From positions 3,720,001 to 3,784,000 of the forward strand of contig NZ_JBDOIO010000003.1 of the NCBI RefSeq assembly GCF_039831995.1: a DNA stretch of 64,000 nt, written 5' to 3'. Source of the stretch: Paenibacillus pabuli. GTDB lineage: Bacteria > Bacillota > Bacilli > Paenibacillales > Paenibacillaceae. The notes under the pieces were generated by a model. It did not search any database. It had not been told where the DNA came from and worked only from the letters and a program-made list of their open reading frames with translations. The position numbers were made by a program, and so were the translations under genes. The stretch's first letter is position 1. Each line of letters opens with the position of its first letter. Shown in pieces: positions 16,892 to 25,428 of the stretch.

Positions 16892-17971
16892 TTAACTGCC
16901 TGGAACATAGATCTGGTCAAAGATTCCGCCGTCATTGAAATGTTTGGCCTGCGTATCCCGCCAAGTGCCGAATACATCCTTCAGCGTAAACAGTTCAACA
17001 TCCGGGAACTGGTCTTTGAATTTTTCCTTCACGCTATCCAGCGTCGGGCGATAGTAATTCTCCGCGGCAATGGTCTGCCCCTCTTCGCTATACAGATATT
17101 TCAGATAAGCGTCTGCCACCTCGCGACTGCCCTTTTTATCTGCATTTTTATCCACGATCGCTACAGGTGGTTCAGCCAATATGCTGACAGAAGGTACAAC
17201 AATATCGAATTTGTCCGGACCCAGCTCTTTTACCGATAAGAACGCTTCGTTCTCCCAGGCAAGCAGTACATCACCGATACCACGTTCAACAAACGTTGTC
17301 GTAGAGCCACGTGCCCCGGAATCAAGTACAGGTGCATGCTTGAAGAGTTCACCAACGAATTCCTTCGCCTTCTCCTCATCATTGTTGTTTTTCTTCAGCG
17401 CATATCCCCATGCCGCCAGGTAATTCCATCTTGCTCCACCGGACGTTTTCGGATTTGGAGTGATAACCTGGGTATCTCCTTTGATCAAATCATCCCAGTC
17501 CTTGATGCCTTTCGGATTGCCTTTGCGTACCAAAAATACAATGGTTGAGGTATACGGGGAGCTGTTATGCTCGTATTTATCCTGCCAACCCGCATTAATC
17601 AGCCCCTTATCCTCGATTGCATCGATATCATATCCCAGTGCCAGTGTAACGATATCTGCGTCCAAGCCATCAATCACGGAACGACTCTGTTTACCGGAAC
17701 CGCCGTGTGACTGCTTGATCGTCACTTCCTGGCCTTTTTCTTTTTGCCAATATGCCGCAAACGCCTTGTTATATTGCTCATACAGCTCCCGCGTCGGATC
17801 ATAAGATACATTCAGCAGCTCGATGGCTTTGACAGCTTCCTTGCCGCTATCCTGCTCTCCCGATGTTCCTGCTGCGCTGGAGCTGCCGCTCTCCGCCCCG
17901 CATGCCGCCAGCACCCCTGTTAATACCAATGCCAGACCAACCAGAATACCCTTATGAATTCTCTTTTTCAT
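16892..17971 (-). CDS. sbp: Sulfate-binding lipoprotein
   Basis: A 359-residue sulfate ABC substrate-binding protein. A lipoprotein signal ends with LAACG (Cys at about 24), followed by a Ser/Gly-rich linker. Family signatures include [13 protein letters not shown] (about 53-65), SHGGSGKQ (about 88-95), which contributes to the anion site, and [14 protein letters not shown] (about 170). The ATG at 17971 is preferred to the GTG three codons upstream, because GGGGGAG would be too close to the GTG. It is the first gene of the sulfate operon. Confidence 0.94.
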   Translation of the reverse strand: MKKRIHKGILVGLALVLTGVLAACGAESGSSSAAGTSGEQDSGKEAVKAIELLNVSYDPTRELYEQYNKAFAAYWQKEKGQEVTIKQSHGGSGKQSRSVIDGLDADIVTLALGYDIDAIEDKGLINAGWQDKYEHNSSPYTSTIVFLVRKGNPKGIKDWDDLIKGDTQVITPNPKTSGGARWNYLAAWGYALKKNNNDEEKAKEFVGELFKHAPVLDSGARGSTTTFVERGIGDVLLAWENEAFLSVKELGPDKFDIVVPSVSILAEPPVAIVDKNADKKGSREVADAYLKYLYSEEGQTIAAENYYRPTLDSVKEKFKDQFPDVELFTLKDVFGTWRDTQAKHFNDGGIFDQIYVPGS

Positions 17972-18344
17972 AAACAACACTCCCCCCAGAATGGTTCTGC
18001 AATGACTACCTCAGGCAGGCTGAACAGCATGGAACGCACCGTAAAAAGAACAAAAGACAGAGGAACCACCCGCACACTTCTTCCTCACAAAGTCATGCCG
18101 ACCCAAGGTCGTGCATGCTTCATCCAGAAATGATGTGCTGCGGTGTTCCTCCGTCTATACGGTGAGAACGTTATTCTGTTCATGTTACGCTCATCTGACT
18201 GTAATGACTGCTTCCGTAATCGTTAAAGCAATCATTTTTATTATTCCTACCTGTTTAGTAAGTTATATGCATATCATAAGGGCAGCCCTCTAGCCTGTCA
18301 AACGTTTTTTCCGATTTCTACACGATTTCAATCCGATTTAGAGA
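17972..18344 (-). promoter_or_regulatory. Leader and promoter region of the sulfate operon
   Basis: About 370 bases without a gene. Reading toward sbp, an AT-rich stretch around 18225-18290 contains TTACTAAACAGGTAGGAATA, which loosely resembles CymR-type cysteine-control boxes. If the promoter lies there, the leader is some 250 bases long. I searched the leader for SAM (S-box) and T-box features and did not recognise either. Confidence 0.3.
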
Positions 18345-18382
18345 AACAAAAAATGGACAACAGGATTTTCCCTGTTGTCCTC
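18345..18382 (-). terminator. Intrinsic terminator of the rhamnogalacturonan lyase gene
   Basis: A perfect 10-base stem GGACAACAGG/CCTGTTGTCC is followed on the minus strand by a T run. Confidence 0.88.
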
Positions 18383-18443
18383 TGATCAGGCATAACGGAT
18401 TAGCTTTATATCTTGCTCTGGTTGCCTTAAGTCAGGCTCACTC

Positions 18444-20318
18444 TTACTTTCCTGCATAATGAATATTGGGTACCGGAGGTGTGCTCATGCCTTCACCCAA
18501 ATAAAAACCGGTGTGTGGCGGTTGGTTATAGGCCACATTTTGCCATGCGATACCAAGACGATACACCGGATCATGCATCAGGGTATAGATACGCTTGTCC
18601 GTGATCGCAGTTGTGGTGTAGATCCGCAGGGCAGAGCTATCACTTGTCCGCCATACCACCTCTTCCCTCCAGTCTCCGAACAGGTCAGCCTGCAGATTCG
18701 GTGTGGATTTCGTTCCATTATTAGAGGAAACACCTGACGCTGTCAGCAAATTAACCGTTTTGCTGTTGGCATAGTCCCACTTATCGATTCGGTTGCTGTC
18801 CAGCAGCTCGCGCAGCAGATCCCCATCCCACCAGATGCCAAAATTTGTGGATGAAGGCAAGGTTGTTCCGATTTTCTGTCCTTTGGCTGTGTACAAGCCA
18901 CCGTCTGCCCATACTTCCGCACCCTTATATCTTGGGTCGATATCCGCTGCCATGCCGCGTCCGACATCCCTCGTTGTGGGTATGCCCCAGATCAGCTGAC
19001 CTGTACGTGCATCACGGAATTCAACTCCTGCACTGGATGGGGTCTCATGGACCTGGAATACTTCCAATCCGGCACGGTCGGGGTCCAGGTCACTTACATG
19101 CATGGCATCGCCATGATGGAGCCCAGTCGTGTACAACCCTTTCCCGTTATCGTCCACCGACATGGCGCCATAGATAATCTCATCCTTGCCGTCTCCATCC
19201 ACGTCCGCTACGCTCAAATTATGGTTGCCCTGTCCGGCGTACCCCGAATTGCCGGATGTATTCGAATCAAATGTCCACTGCTTCGTCAGCTGCCCATTCC
19301 GCCAGTTGTAGGCTACGAGTACCGTACGCGTGTAGTATCCGCGTGTCATGACCAGGCTTGGGCGTTCTCCATCCAGGTAGGCAATCGCTGCGAGAAAACG
19401 ATCAACCCGGTTGCCATAATTATCTCCCCAATCGGATACATTGCCACGTGCCGGTTCATAATTCACCGTGGAGAGGGCTTTGCCGGTCTGCCCGTTGAAG
19501 ATGGTCAGGAATTCCGGCCCGGATAGAACATATCCGCTGGAATTGCGGTAATCCTTGCTGGCATCGCCAATGAATGCACCCGTGCCATCCTTGCTGCCAT
19601 CAGCCGTTTTCATAGCAACCTCGGCCTTACCGTCTCCATCCAGGTCATACACCATGAACTGGGTATAATGAGCACCTGCGCGGATATTTTTGCCGAGACT
19701 AATTCGCCATAAACGTGTCCCGTTCAATTTATAGGCATCGATAAATACTTCCCCGGTATATCCGCTCTGAGAGTTATCCTTGGAATTGGATGGGTCCCAC
19801 TTCACGATCAGTTCATACTCACCATCGCCATCCAGATCACCTGCACTGGCATCATTGGCACTATATGTGTACGCCACACCATCCGGTGTTGTCCCGCCCG
19901 CGGGTACGCTGAGGGGCACGGACAGGTAGCTGTTACCCCATACACTGGCTGCGGCCGACGCCGCCTGCTCGGTTCCGCCCACTACAGCCCGAACCGTGTA
20001 TTTTGAGTTGCTTGTCCCACTTGCATCCTGAAGATTTGTGCTATTGGTTATGGGGGATGCGTTCACTTTGGTCCCATCCCGATATACATTGAACGAAACA
20101 TTGGATCCTTCCGTACCCAAGAGACGCCAGCTGACAAATACACCCGTACCCGTCTTCACCGCAACCAACCCACGGTCCAAAAACTCCATCTGACGCGTGC
20201 CCGCCGCCTCGGTTACCGGTGCGTTACCCGCTCCAAACGCTGTCATCAGCATGGCTGAACTCAGCAGGGATATTCCGGTAATCCGCAGGGTCCTTCTCCA
20301 AGACAATCGTTTCAACAT
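18444..20318 (-). CDS. Rhamnogalacturonan lyase, polysaccharide lyase family 11 (YesW-like)
   Basis: A 624-residue secreted enzyme that cleaves rhamnogalacturonan I of pectin by beta-elimination. It begins with a signal peptide (to about residue 38), then EFLDRGLVAVKTGTGVFVSW, typical of the PL11 N-terminus. The rest is an eight-bladed propeller-like body rich in calcium-binding DxDGDG turns (DLDGDGEYE, DLDGDGKAE, DVDGDGKDE). The length matches YesW/YesX. A cre site upstream predicts CcpA repression by preferred sugars. No carbohydrate-binding module is attached. A lactonase and an AraC regulator lie upstream. Confidence 0.93.
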   Translation of the reverse strand: MLKRLSWRRTLRITGISLLSSAMLMTAFGAGNAPVTEAAGTRQMEFLDRGLVAVKTGTGVFVSWRLLGTEGSNVSFNVYRDGTKVNASPITNSTNLQDASGTSNSKYTVRAVVGGTEQAASAAASVWGNSYLSVPLSVPAGGTTPDGVAYTYSANDASAGDLDGDGEYELIVKWDPSNSKDNSQSGYTGEVFIDAYKLNGTRLWRISLGKNIRAGAHYTQFMVYDLDGDGKAEVAMKTADGSKDGTGAFIGDASKDYRNSSGYVLSGPEFLTIFNGQTGKALSTVNYEPARGNVSDWGDNYGNRVDRFLAAIAYLDGERPSLVMTRGYYTRTVLVAYNWRNGQLTKQWTFDSNTSGNSGYAGQGNHNLSVADVDGDGKDEIIYGAMSVDDNGKGLYTTGLHHGDAMHVSDLDPDRAGLEVFQVHETPSSAGVEFRDARTGQLIWGIPTTRDVGRGMAADIDPRYKGAEVWADGGLYTAKGQKIGTTLPSSTNFGIWWDGDLLRELLDSNRIDKWDYANSKTVNLLTASGVSSNNGTKSTPNLQADLFGDWREEVVWRTSDSSALRIYTTTAITDKRIYTLMHDPVYRLGIAWQNVAYNQPPHTGFYLGEGMSTPPVPNIHYAGK

Positions 20319-20381
20319 AGAATAATAGCCTCCCCAATTTGAATTGGTAAGCCCGTTGTCTCATTCATTAGCGTCGTTTTT

Positions 20382-20396
20382 ATGTAAGCGCTTTAA
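20382..20396 (-). promoter_or_regulatory. Catabolite-responsive element (cre) for CcpA
   Basis: ATGTAAGCGCTTTAA matches the cre consensus except at one position near the 3' end. It lies about 65 bases upstream of the rhamnogalacturonan lyase start, suited to CcpA repression. Confidence 0.65.
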
Positions 20397-20492
20397 TACA
20401 TTCATTTTAAATTAAACATTTAATTCCATCTATAGGTCTAAATTAGTAATTTTATAATAACGATCATAGTTTTCTGTAGGATGTGTTGGGCT

Positions 20493-20544
20493 AAAAAAAA
20501 AAAACGTCAAGGCCATGCAGGATTCAGATCCATGCATGGCCTTG
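20493..20544 (-). terminator. Strong intrinsic terminator of the lactonase gene
   Basis: A perfect 12-base stem CAAGGCCATGCA/TGCATGGCCTTG (20508-20519 with 20533-20544) is followed on the minus strand by twelve T. Confidence 0.95.
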
Positions 20545-20586
20545 CGGTTCATCATCTTCCTATCCACTTACCTGCCATCCTGCAGC

Positions 20587-21642
20587 TTATACCACAGGTG
20601 TAATACATACCGGACGGGATACTTCGAGCTTGAATCCATTGTGCATCAGACGACCATCTTCCCCATCCATTTGAAATGCAACAATATTGTTGCTATCCTG
20701 GTTGGCCACGAGCAGAATGCCGCCTGGCAGCAAATTGAAGTTACGAGGGGTCTGACCGATCGTCGACGTCCACTCCACGGCCTCCAATTTCCCGGATTCT
20801 TGATCAATATGATACAGCACGATACTGTCATCGCCACGGTTGGAAGCATACAGGAAACGGCCACAAGGCGATACACGAATATCTGCAGCTGTTCCTTCTC
20901 CCGAATGTCCCTCAGGCAGCGTGGAGATATGCTGCAGCGTATTGAACTCGCCTCTCCGCTCATCATACATGAATGCAGTAACCGTGTTGTTCAGCTCATT
21001 AATGACATATGCCCACTTACCGCTCGGATGGAAAACCAAATGTCTCGGTCCTGAACCAGGAGGCTGATTCGTTTCACGGTGTGTGACCAGGCGTCCCTCT
21101 TCCATTCGGTAAACAATAATCTGGTCGAGACCAAGGTCACATACCACAGCATACTGTCCGGACGGGTCCGGCTGAATGGAATGAGCATGTGGTCCTTCCT
21201 GACGATCATCGTTCTTCCCTCTACCGGTATGTTCAACCAGTGCACTCATCTCTTCAAGCGTCCCTTGGTCCCCTACCGGGAACACGTTCACACTACCACT
21301 GCTGTAGTTCGAAGTAAGAACCCATTTGCCATCATGTGTGACCGACACGTAGCAGGGAGAAGACCCTCTGGTCAGCTTGCGGTCCATCAGATGCAGTTCA
21401 CTTGTTGCCGCATCCCTGCGATATACCAATAACTCTCCCTCGTCAGTTTCACTCGCAACGTACAGACAATTAGCATCCGGACATAATGCAAGATACGATG
21501 GGTTGTCCACACCCTCCGTGTGACTGACGATCCTCATCTCACCCGTATCTGCATCCAGCGCGCACAGAACAATCCCTGGTTGATCCGCTGACGCATAAGT
21601 CCCTGTATAGAAAAATGTTTCATTCGTTACTGCTCGTTCCAT
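20587..21642 (-). CDS. Lactonase family protein (6-phosphogluconolactonase type, seven-bladed propeller)
   Basis: A 351-residue cytoplasmic beta-propeller of the YbhE/YkgB lactonase family, which hydrolyses 6-phosphogluconolactone or related sugar lactones. Family signs are FYTGTYAS near the start, GPHAHSIQPDPSG (about 148-160), PPGSGPRHLVFHPSGKWAYV (about 195-214) and GQTPRNF near 305. No signal peptide is present. The start at 21642 has GGAGAG 9 bases upstream; a start three codons earlier (21651) is possible. It diverges from an AraC gene and lies next to a pectin lyase, so a sugar-acid lactone from plant polysaccharide is a plausible substrate. Confidence 0.87.
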   Translation of the reverse strand: MERAVTNETFFYTGTYASADQPGIVLCALDADTGEMRIVSHTEGVDNPSYLALCPDANCLYVASETDEGELLVYRRDAATSELHLMDRKLTRGSSPCYVSVTHDGKWVLTSNYSSGSVNVFPVGDQGTLEEMSALVEHTGRGKNDDRQEGPHAHSIQPDPSGQYAVVCDLGLDQIIVYRMEEGRLVTHRETNQPPGSGPRHLVFHPSGKWAYVINELNNTVTAFMYDERRGEFNTLQHISTLPEGHSGEGTAADIRVSPCGRFLYASNRGDDSIVLYHIDQESGKLEAVEWTSTIGQTPRNFNLLPGGILLVANQDSNNIVAFQMDGEDGRLMHNGFKLEVSRPVCITPVV

Positions 21643-21822
21643 ATCTCTCATCTCTCCTTCTCTTTTCCATTCCATGTCTATCTTGCTTCATGAGTCGGCG
21701 CATGCTCTGGATTAATGGTTCCACTATGATGTACTTACCCAATTCATCGGCTTCTGCTTCATGAGATCAGACGCAACGTTCTAAAGGTCATGTTAATGTT
21801 GTGAACGCTCGCATATCTGTCA

Positions 21823-21851
21823 TTGACTCCCCCATCCTCCCTAACCATAAT
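21823..21851 (+). promoter_or_regulatory. Sigma-A promoter of the AraC regulator
   Basis: TTGACT (21823-21828) and CATAAT (21846-21851) are separated by 17 bases. Transcription would begin near 21858, so translation cannot start at the upstream in-frame codon at 21801. Confidence 0.65.
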
Positions 21852-21908
21852 ACAAGTATGAGACCTTACAGCCGTACAACCACACTGCGTAAATCCGTTG
21901 GATTCCCA

Positions 21909-22760
21909 ATGCAAAAACTCATCGTACTGCCAGATCCGCTGCTCGAAGAAGCAGCACGATACCCTGTTACCTCAGGGCTGTATGTTACCGATATCGGATA
22001 TTTCCATGAAGCACAGCATCATTACCGGGATCGACCTGAAGGATGTGTCTCCCATATTCTCATGTATTGCGTTCAAGGAACAGGATGGTATGAACTGGAT
22101 GGCAGCAAACCCCATGTTGTACATGCAGGCGACCTGGTCATACTGCCTGCACATATGGCCCACGTGTATGGGGCAAACGCGGCAGAACCTTGGAGCATCT
22201 ATTGGATTCATCTGCGTGGCGAACACGCTTTTACCTATATTGAACCGCTCCTGGCCAACAAAATCTCTGCCATCGCCCCTTCCAAAGCCCCAAAATGGCT
22301 GGAACTGTTCCATGAATGTTATGATGCACTGGAAACCGGGTACTCCCTGCAAGCCATGATATACGCCTCACAAATTATGGGTTATATGCTTGGAATGCTG
22401 GCTTATGGTCAGGGAACAGGTGTCAGCATGGTCAGCAGCAAACGAGCGGCAGAACAGTCTGTCCAGTATATGCTGGAACACCTGGAGCGCGGAGTGACTT
22501 TGAAAGAGCTCGCCGCACAGGCCCAATTATCAGCACCCCATTATTCACAATTATTCAAACAGGCAACCGGACATTCACCCATCGATTATTTCCTGCGACT
22601 CAAAATCCAGCATTCCTGCCGTTATCTTGATTTTACCGATTGGACCGTAAAACAGATCAGCTCAGAGCTGGGGTTCAAGGACCCCTATTATTTCTCACGG
22701 CTGTTCAGCAAGATGATGGGACGTTCACCCACGGAGTATCGTAACAAATCCAAAGGTTAG
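21909..22760 (+). CDS. AraC-family regulator with cupin sensor domain
   Basis: A 283-residue cytoplasmic regulator. The N-terminal cupin domain (about 20-125) has the family pattern YCVQGTGWYELDG and VHAGDLVILPAHMAHVYGA. The C-terminal AraC domain (about 180-283) holds two helix-turn-helix units, ending with LGFKDPYYFSRLFSKMMGRS. The start is chosen by family alignment; the promoter at 21823-21851 rules out the most upstream codon. An ATG at 21858 would give a leaderless form, and no good ribosome site precedes either. It is divergent from the lactonase gene and probably controls local sugar genes. Confidence 0.85.
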   Translation: MQKLIVLPDPLLEEAARYPVTSGLYVTDIGYFHEAQHHYRDRPEGCVSHILMYCVQGTGWYELDGSKPHVVHAGDLVILPAHMAHVYGANAAEPWSIYWIHLRGEHAFTYIEPLLANKISAIAPSKAPKWLELFHECYDALETGYSLQAMIYASQIMGYMLGMLAYGQGTGVSMVSSKRAAEQSVQYMLEHLERGVTLKELAAQAQLSAPHYSQLFKQATGHSPIDYFLRLKIQHSCRYLDFTDWTVKQISSELGFKDPYYFSRLFSKMMGRSPTEYRNKSKG

Positions 22761-22902
22761 GCGGGTAGCTCCTTGTTATCCGAGACAAAAATATTAAACC
22801 GCTTGGAAAATTGCAGCAACCTTTTGAAGGCAGGGGTCGTCTATAGGGGCAAATAGCTTTTATACAAAGGGAATAACCCTGGAAAAGTGAGGCGTTGCCA
22901 AT

Positions 22903-23586
22903 ATGAAAAAAAACAGGATAGCTGCTCTAACTGCCGGAGCTCTGCTCACACTCTCTCTGAGTGCTGGTCCGATTAACGCTGCACAAGCCAATTTTACTGA
23001 CCTTCAAGGTATTGCAGGGGCTGACAAAATCGAAGCCCTGCATCAGGATGGACTGGTCAAGGGAGTGAGCGACAGCTTGTTCAAGCCGGAACAGCAATTA
23101 AATACCGCGCAAGGAGTACAGCTTATAGCAGATGGACTTGATCTGAACCTGGATACGATGCGTTTTGTCAAACAACCGCTCCCGAGTGACACCTTCAGCA
23201 ATGTCAAGGACGGCGTATGGTACAGTGATGCCTTCGTCCGTGCCCAGTATAATGGAATTCAGATGCCCAAGGATATTGATCCGGCTAAAGAAATGACACG
23301 CGAACAATTCACGCTGTTCCTGATGAAAGGGATCGAAGCCAAAGGCGGTCTGCCGATGATTAACATCAAACCAGTGGATATTACAGATGAACAGGAGCTT
23401 ACTCCGGAGTATCAAGGTGCTGTTCAGCGTTCGCTGGTACTTAAAATCAATACGCTCGATGCCGATGGCAACTTCAATCCGAAGGAAACCATCACTCGCT
23501 CAGAAGCGGCAGTCATGATGTACAACGCCATCGAATACATGGAAAGCTTCCATGCCCCGCAAATCCCGGAAACACCTGAGAAATAA
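22903..23586 (+). CDS. Small S-layer-homology domain protein
   Basis: A 227-residue secreted protein with a signal peptide (to about residue 27) followed almost only by SLH-type modules. The clear markers are a short module with HQDGLVKGVSDSLFKPEQQL, a middle module with FSNVKDGVWYSDAFVRAQYNGI, and a last one with FNPKETITRSEAAVMMYNAI. There is no catalytic domain, so it may be a wall-bound structural or assembly protein. It stands alone and ends at a terminator. Confidence 0.85.
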   Translation: MKKNRIAALTAGALLTLSLSAGPINAAQANFTDLQGIAGADKIEALHQDGLVKGVSDSLFKPEQQLNTAQGVQLIADGLDLNLDTMRFVKQPLPSDTFSNVKDGVWYSDAFVRAQYNGIQMPKDIDPAKEMTREQFTLFLMKGIEAKGGLPMINIKPVDITDEQELTPEYQGAVQRSLVLKINTLDADGNFNPKETITRSEAAVMMYNAIEYMESFHAPQIPETPEK

Positions 23587-23657
23587 GAAGTGCAATTAAG
23601 GGGACAGGAAGTAGTAATGATCGGTGCCTGAGTACTAATCCCCTGCCTTTCACGCAG

Positions 23658-23694
23658 AATAGCCGCATGCTCCCTCATGGGACATGCGGCTATT
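23658..23694 (+). terminator. Intrinsic terminator after the small SLH gene
   Basis: A perfect 12-base stem AATAGCCGCATG/CATGCGGCTATT is followed by TGTTTC. It lies between convergent genes and may serve both. Confidence 0.75.
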
Positions 23695-23712
23695 TGTTTC
23701 ATACGGATTTTT

Positions 23713-24339
23713 TTAGAACGAACCTCTAACGACTACATCAGACAATGGGAAACGACCTGCCGGACGCGCCGGTTGTGCCGCTTTACCCACAGTGATCAAC
23801 AATGTAGGAATGTAACGAGGTGGAATGTTGAATGTTTCAATCAGTTGCTGCGGGTTGTAACCACCCATTGGGCATGTATCATAGCCAAGGGAACGTGCAG
23901 CCAGCATAATGTTTTGCGAAGCAAAAGAAGCATTGCGGATGGCTTCGTCACGAGCCGTTTGCGGGCTTTGATAAGCACCGTTGATTTGACCAACCAACGC
24001 GTCGCGAATTTCAGGCTTCAAGTGGCCTGCTTCAACAGCCTGATCATAGATCACGGCATTGCGATTGGCTTCGAGGTCTCCGAGTACTGCGATCGTAACG
24101 GAGCTGTCTGTAATTTGACTTTGACCATAGGCGATTGGCAGCAATTTAGCCTTGTCCGCTTCGGATTCAATCACAAGGAATTTCCAGTGCTGCAGGTTCC
24201 ATGCAGACGGAGCTTCGGAAGCTGCAGTCAGGATTGCAGTGAGATCCTCCTCTGGCATAACAAAACCGGCTTCATATTTCTTGACTGAATGACGTTCGTT
24301 AATCACGCGCAGTGTTTCATTGTTTTCAATGCTGGACAT
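23713..24339 (-). CDS. Nitroreductase family protein (FMN-dependent)
   Basis: A 208-residue FMN oxidoreductase of the NfsB/YodC/YdgI group. It opens with NERHSVKKYE, the usual R-S-x-K flavin-contact motif, followed by SEAPSAWNLQHWKF (about 41-54). The C-terminal half has GYDTCPMGGYNPQQL. GGGGAG precedes the ATG. The promoter holds the 12-mer shared with the YwnB-like gene, and an Rrf2 regulator follows upstream on the same strand. Together these suggest a response to electrophilic or redox stress. The natural substrate is unknown. Confidence 0.9.
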   Translation of the reverse strand: MSSIENNETLRVINERHSVKKYEAGFVMPEEDLTAILTAASEAPSAWNLQHWKFLVIESEADKAKLLPIAYGQSQITDSSVTIAVLGDLEANRNAVIYDQAVEAGHLKPEIRDALVGQINGAYQSPQTARDEAIRNASFASQNIMLAARSLGYDTCPMGGYNPQQLIETFNIPPRYIPTLLITVGKAAQPARPAGRFPLSDVVVRGSF

Positions 24340-24378
24340 TCATTCCACTCCCCAAATATTTTTTTATTATATATTGCC

Positions 24379-24390
24379 AATCCTATTGTT
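24379..24390 (-). promoter_or_regulatory. 12-base motif identical to the YwnB-like promoter (possible Rrf2 site)
   Basis: AATCCTATTGTT on the + strand, about 40 bases upstream of the nitroreductase start, is identical to 5489-5500. The ATAGGAT core on the gene strand resembles the Rrf2 operator centre at 25066-25090. Confidence 0.4.
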
Positions 24391-24551
24391 TCATTTATGT
24401 TCGCAAGGCCATATCCAGTGATCTCTACGAGATACCCACCTTCCGAAAATAACATCAGCGCAGACGATCGCACCCATCTGTGTTCACGTTATGCCCGGAA
24501 TCTCCTGAAACATCCATGAATCTCATTTCACCGGGACAACGTCCATGCCAA

Positions 24552-25010
24552 TTAACCGTTCGACGACAACTCATTCTTGGACGAAGAGCATGCTTCCCCA
24601 TTTCCGATACGATGCTTCACATCCTCAATCGATATGCTGTCGAAATAGGAAGTTAGTGCTTCCTCACCGCCATCGTAGATGCTCCCCATGACATCCTGCA
24701 TATTGGAGGAGACGATACAATTGGAGCCCGACTCTCCAGAACACCAATTGGGACCAAGTGAGCCACCGGCAACGAGACGGTACAATTCCCCAAGCTTAAT
24801 CTCCTTACTCGGCCGACTGAGCAGGTACCCGCCGTGAGCGCCTTCCTTCGTGGTCAGATAACCATTCTTCCGCAGCACACTTAGAACCTTGCGTACTCTC
24901 GCCGGGTGCGTACCGACACTATGGGACAGATCTTCACTGTTCGCCATGCACTCATCCTTCATGGACAAAAAGACCAGACAATGGACGGCAATGGTAAATT
25001 CACTGTTCAT
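24552..25010 (-). CDS. Rrf2-family transcriptional regulator
   Basis: A 152-residue winged-helix regulator of the Rrf2 family. The DNA-binding domain covers about residues 1-80, with THPARVRKVLSVLRKNGYL as the recognition region and the wing GAHGGYLLSRP. Two cysteines spaced C-x7-C (near residues 91-99) and a third near the C-terminus differ from the three-Cys cluster spacing of IscR, so redox or thiol sensing is possible but an Fe-S cluster is unproven. GGGAG lies 6 bases before the ATG at 25010. A palindrome over its own promoter indicates autorepression. Confidence 0.88.
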   Translation of the reverse strand: MNSEFTIAVHCLVFLSMKDECMANSEDLSHSVGTHPARVRKVLSVLRKNGYLTTKEGAHGGYLLSRPSKEIKLGELYRLVAGGSLGPNWCSGESGSNCIVSSNMQDVMGSIYDGGEEALTSYFDSISIEDVKHRIGNGEACSSSKNELSSNG

Positions 25011-25065
25011 CACTTACTCCCTTCCCGGCAGCAATCACCGATGTGCTTCAACACAAGGTAAGTTC

Positions 25066-25101
25066 AACTGTTATTATAGGAATAACAGTTATATTTGTCA
25101 A
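25066..25101 (-). promoter_or_regulatory. Rrf2 promoter overlapped by a palindromic operator
   Basis: On the minus strand a consensus TTGACA (25096-25101) and TATAAT (25073-25078) are 17 bases apart. The inverted repeat AACTGTTATT/AATAACAGTT (25066-25075 with 25081-25090) covers the minus-10 and the spacer, an ideal place for autorepression. Confidence 0.8.
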
Positions 25102-25368
25102 CTTCTGCTCCCTGGTCAACCAAGCCCAGGATTCCCCGTTATAACAGCATTTATGGCCTTAAAACAGAACATGGCCATTTTACGAAGACGTCTGCATTTC
25201 TATTCAGAAGAAACAAAAAAAGTGAGCCAATCGCGTCGCGAATGGCTCCAAAAAGATAGACATATGAAAGGGCTTACGTCATCATTATAATCGGTAATCC
25301 TCATTTTGAAAACGCTTTTTTTGTAAAGAAAAGCATTTCCCCAAATATTTTTATTTTACAAGGCATCT
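25102..25368 (-). other. Intergenic region with an orphan terminator-like hairpin and possible small transcript
   Basis: A hairpin at 25224-25248 (11 of 12 bases paired) is followed on the minus strand by seven T. No minus-strand gene precedes it. A TATAAT on the minus strand at 25284-25289 could start a transcript of about 65 bases ending at this hairpin. The minus-35 is poor. No open frame of interest is seen in this stretch. Confidence 0.3.
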
Positions 25369-25411
25369 TGCAAAAACTAAGACCATTAGTTATATTACTA
25401 ATACCATTAGT
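25369..25411 (+). promoter_or_regulatory. Promoter with tandem 15-base palindromic operators before the MBL-TetR operon
   Basis: Two palindromic 15-mers, ACTAAGACCATTAGT (25376-25390) and ACTAATACCATTAGT (25397-25411), are spaced 21 bases centre to centre, two helical turns. TTGCAA (25369-25374) and TATATT (25391-25396), 16 bases apart, form the likely promoter, with the minus-10 lying exactly between the palindromes. The TetR protein encoded downstream is the obvious candidate ligand. Confidence 0.7.
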
Positions 25412-25428
25412 TTTAGGAGGCTTCCTGA

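Noticed and set aside
17972-18344. Possible SAM (S-box) or T-box riboswitch in the sulfate operon leader
   Set aside because: None of the conserved S-box or T-box sequence blocks could be found in this stretch.
21801-21908. N-terminal extension of the AraC regulator from 21801
   Set aside because: The consensus promoter at 21823-21851 lies inside it, so that codon would not be transcribed.
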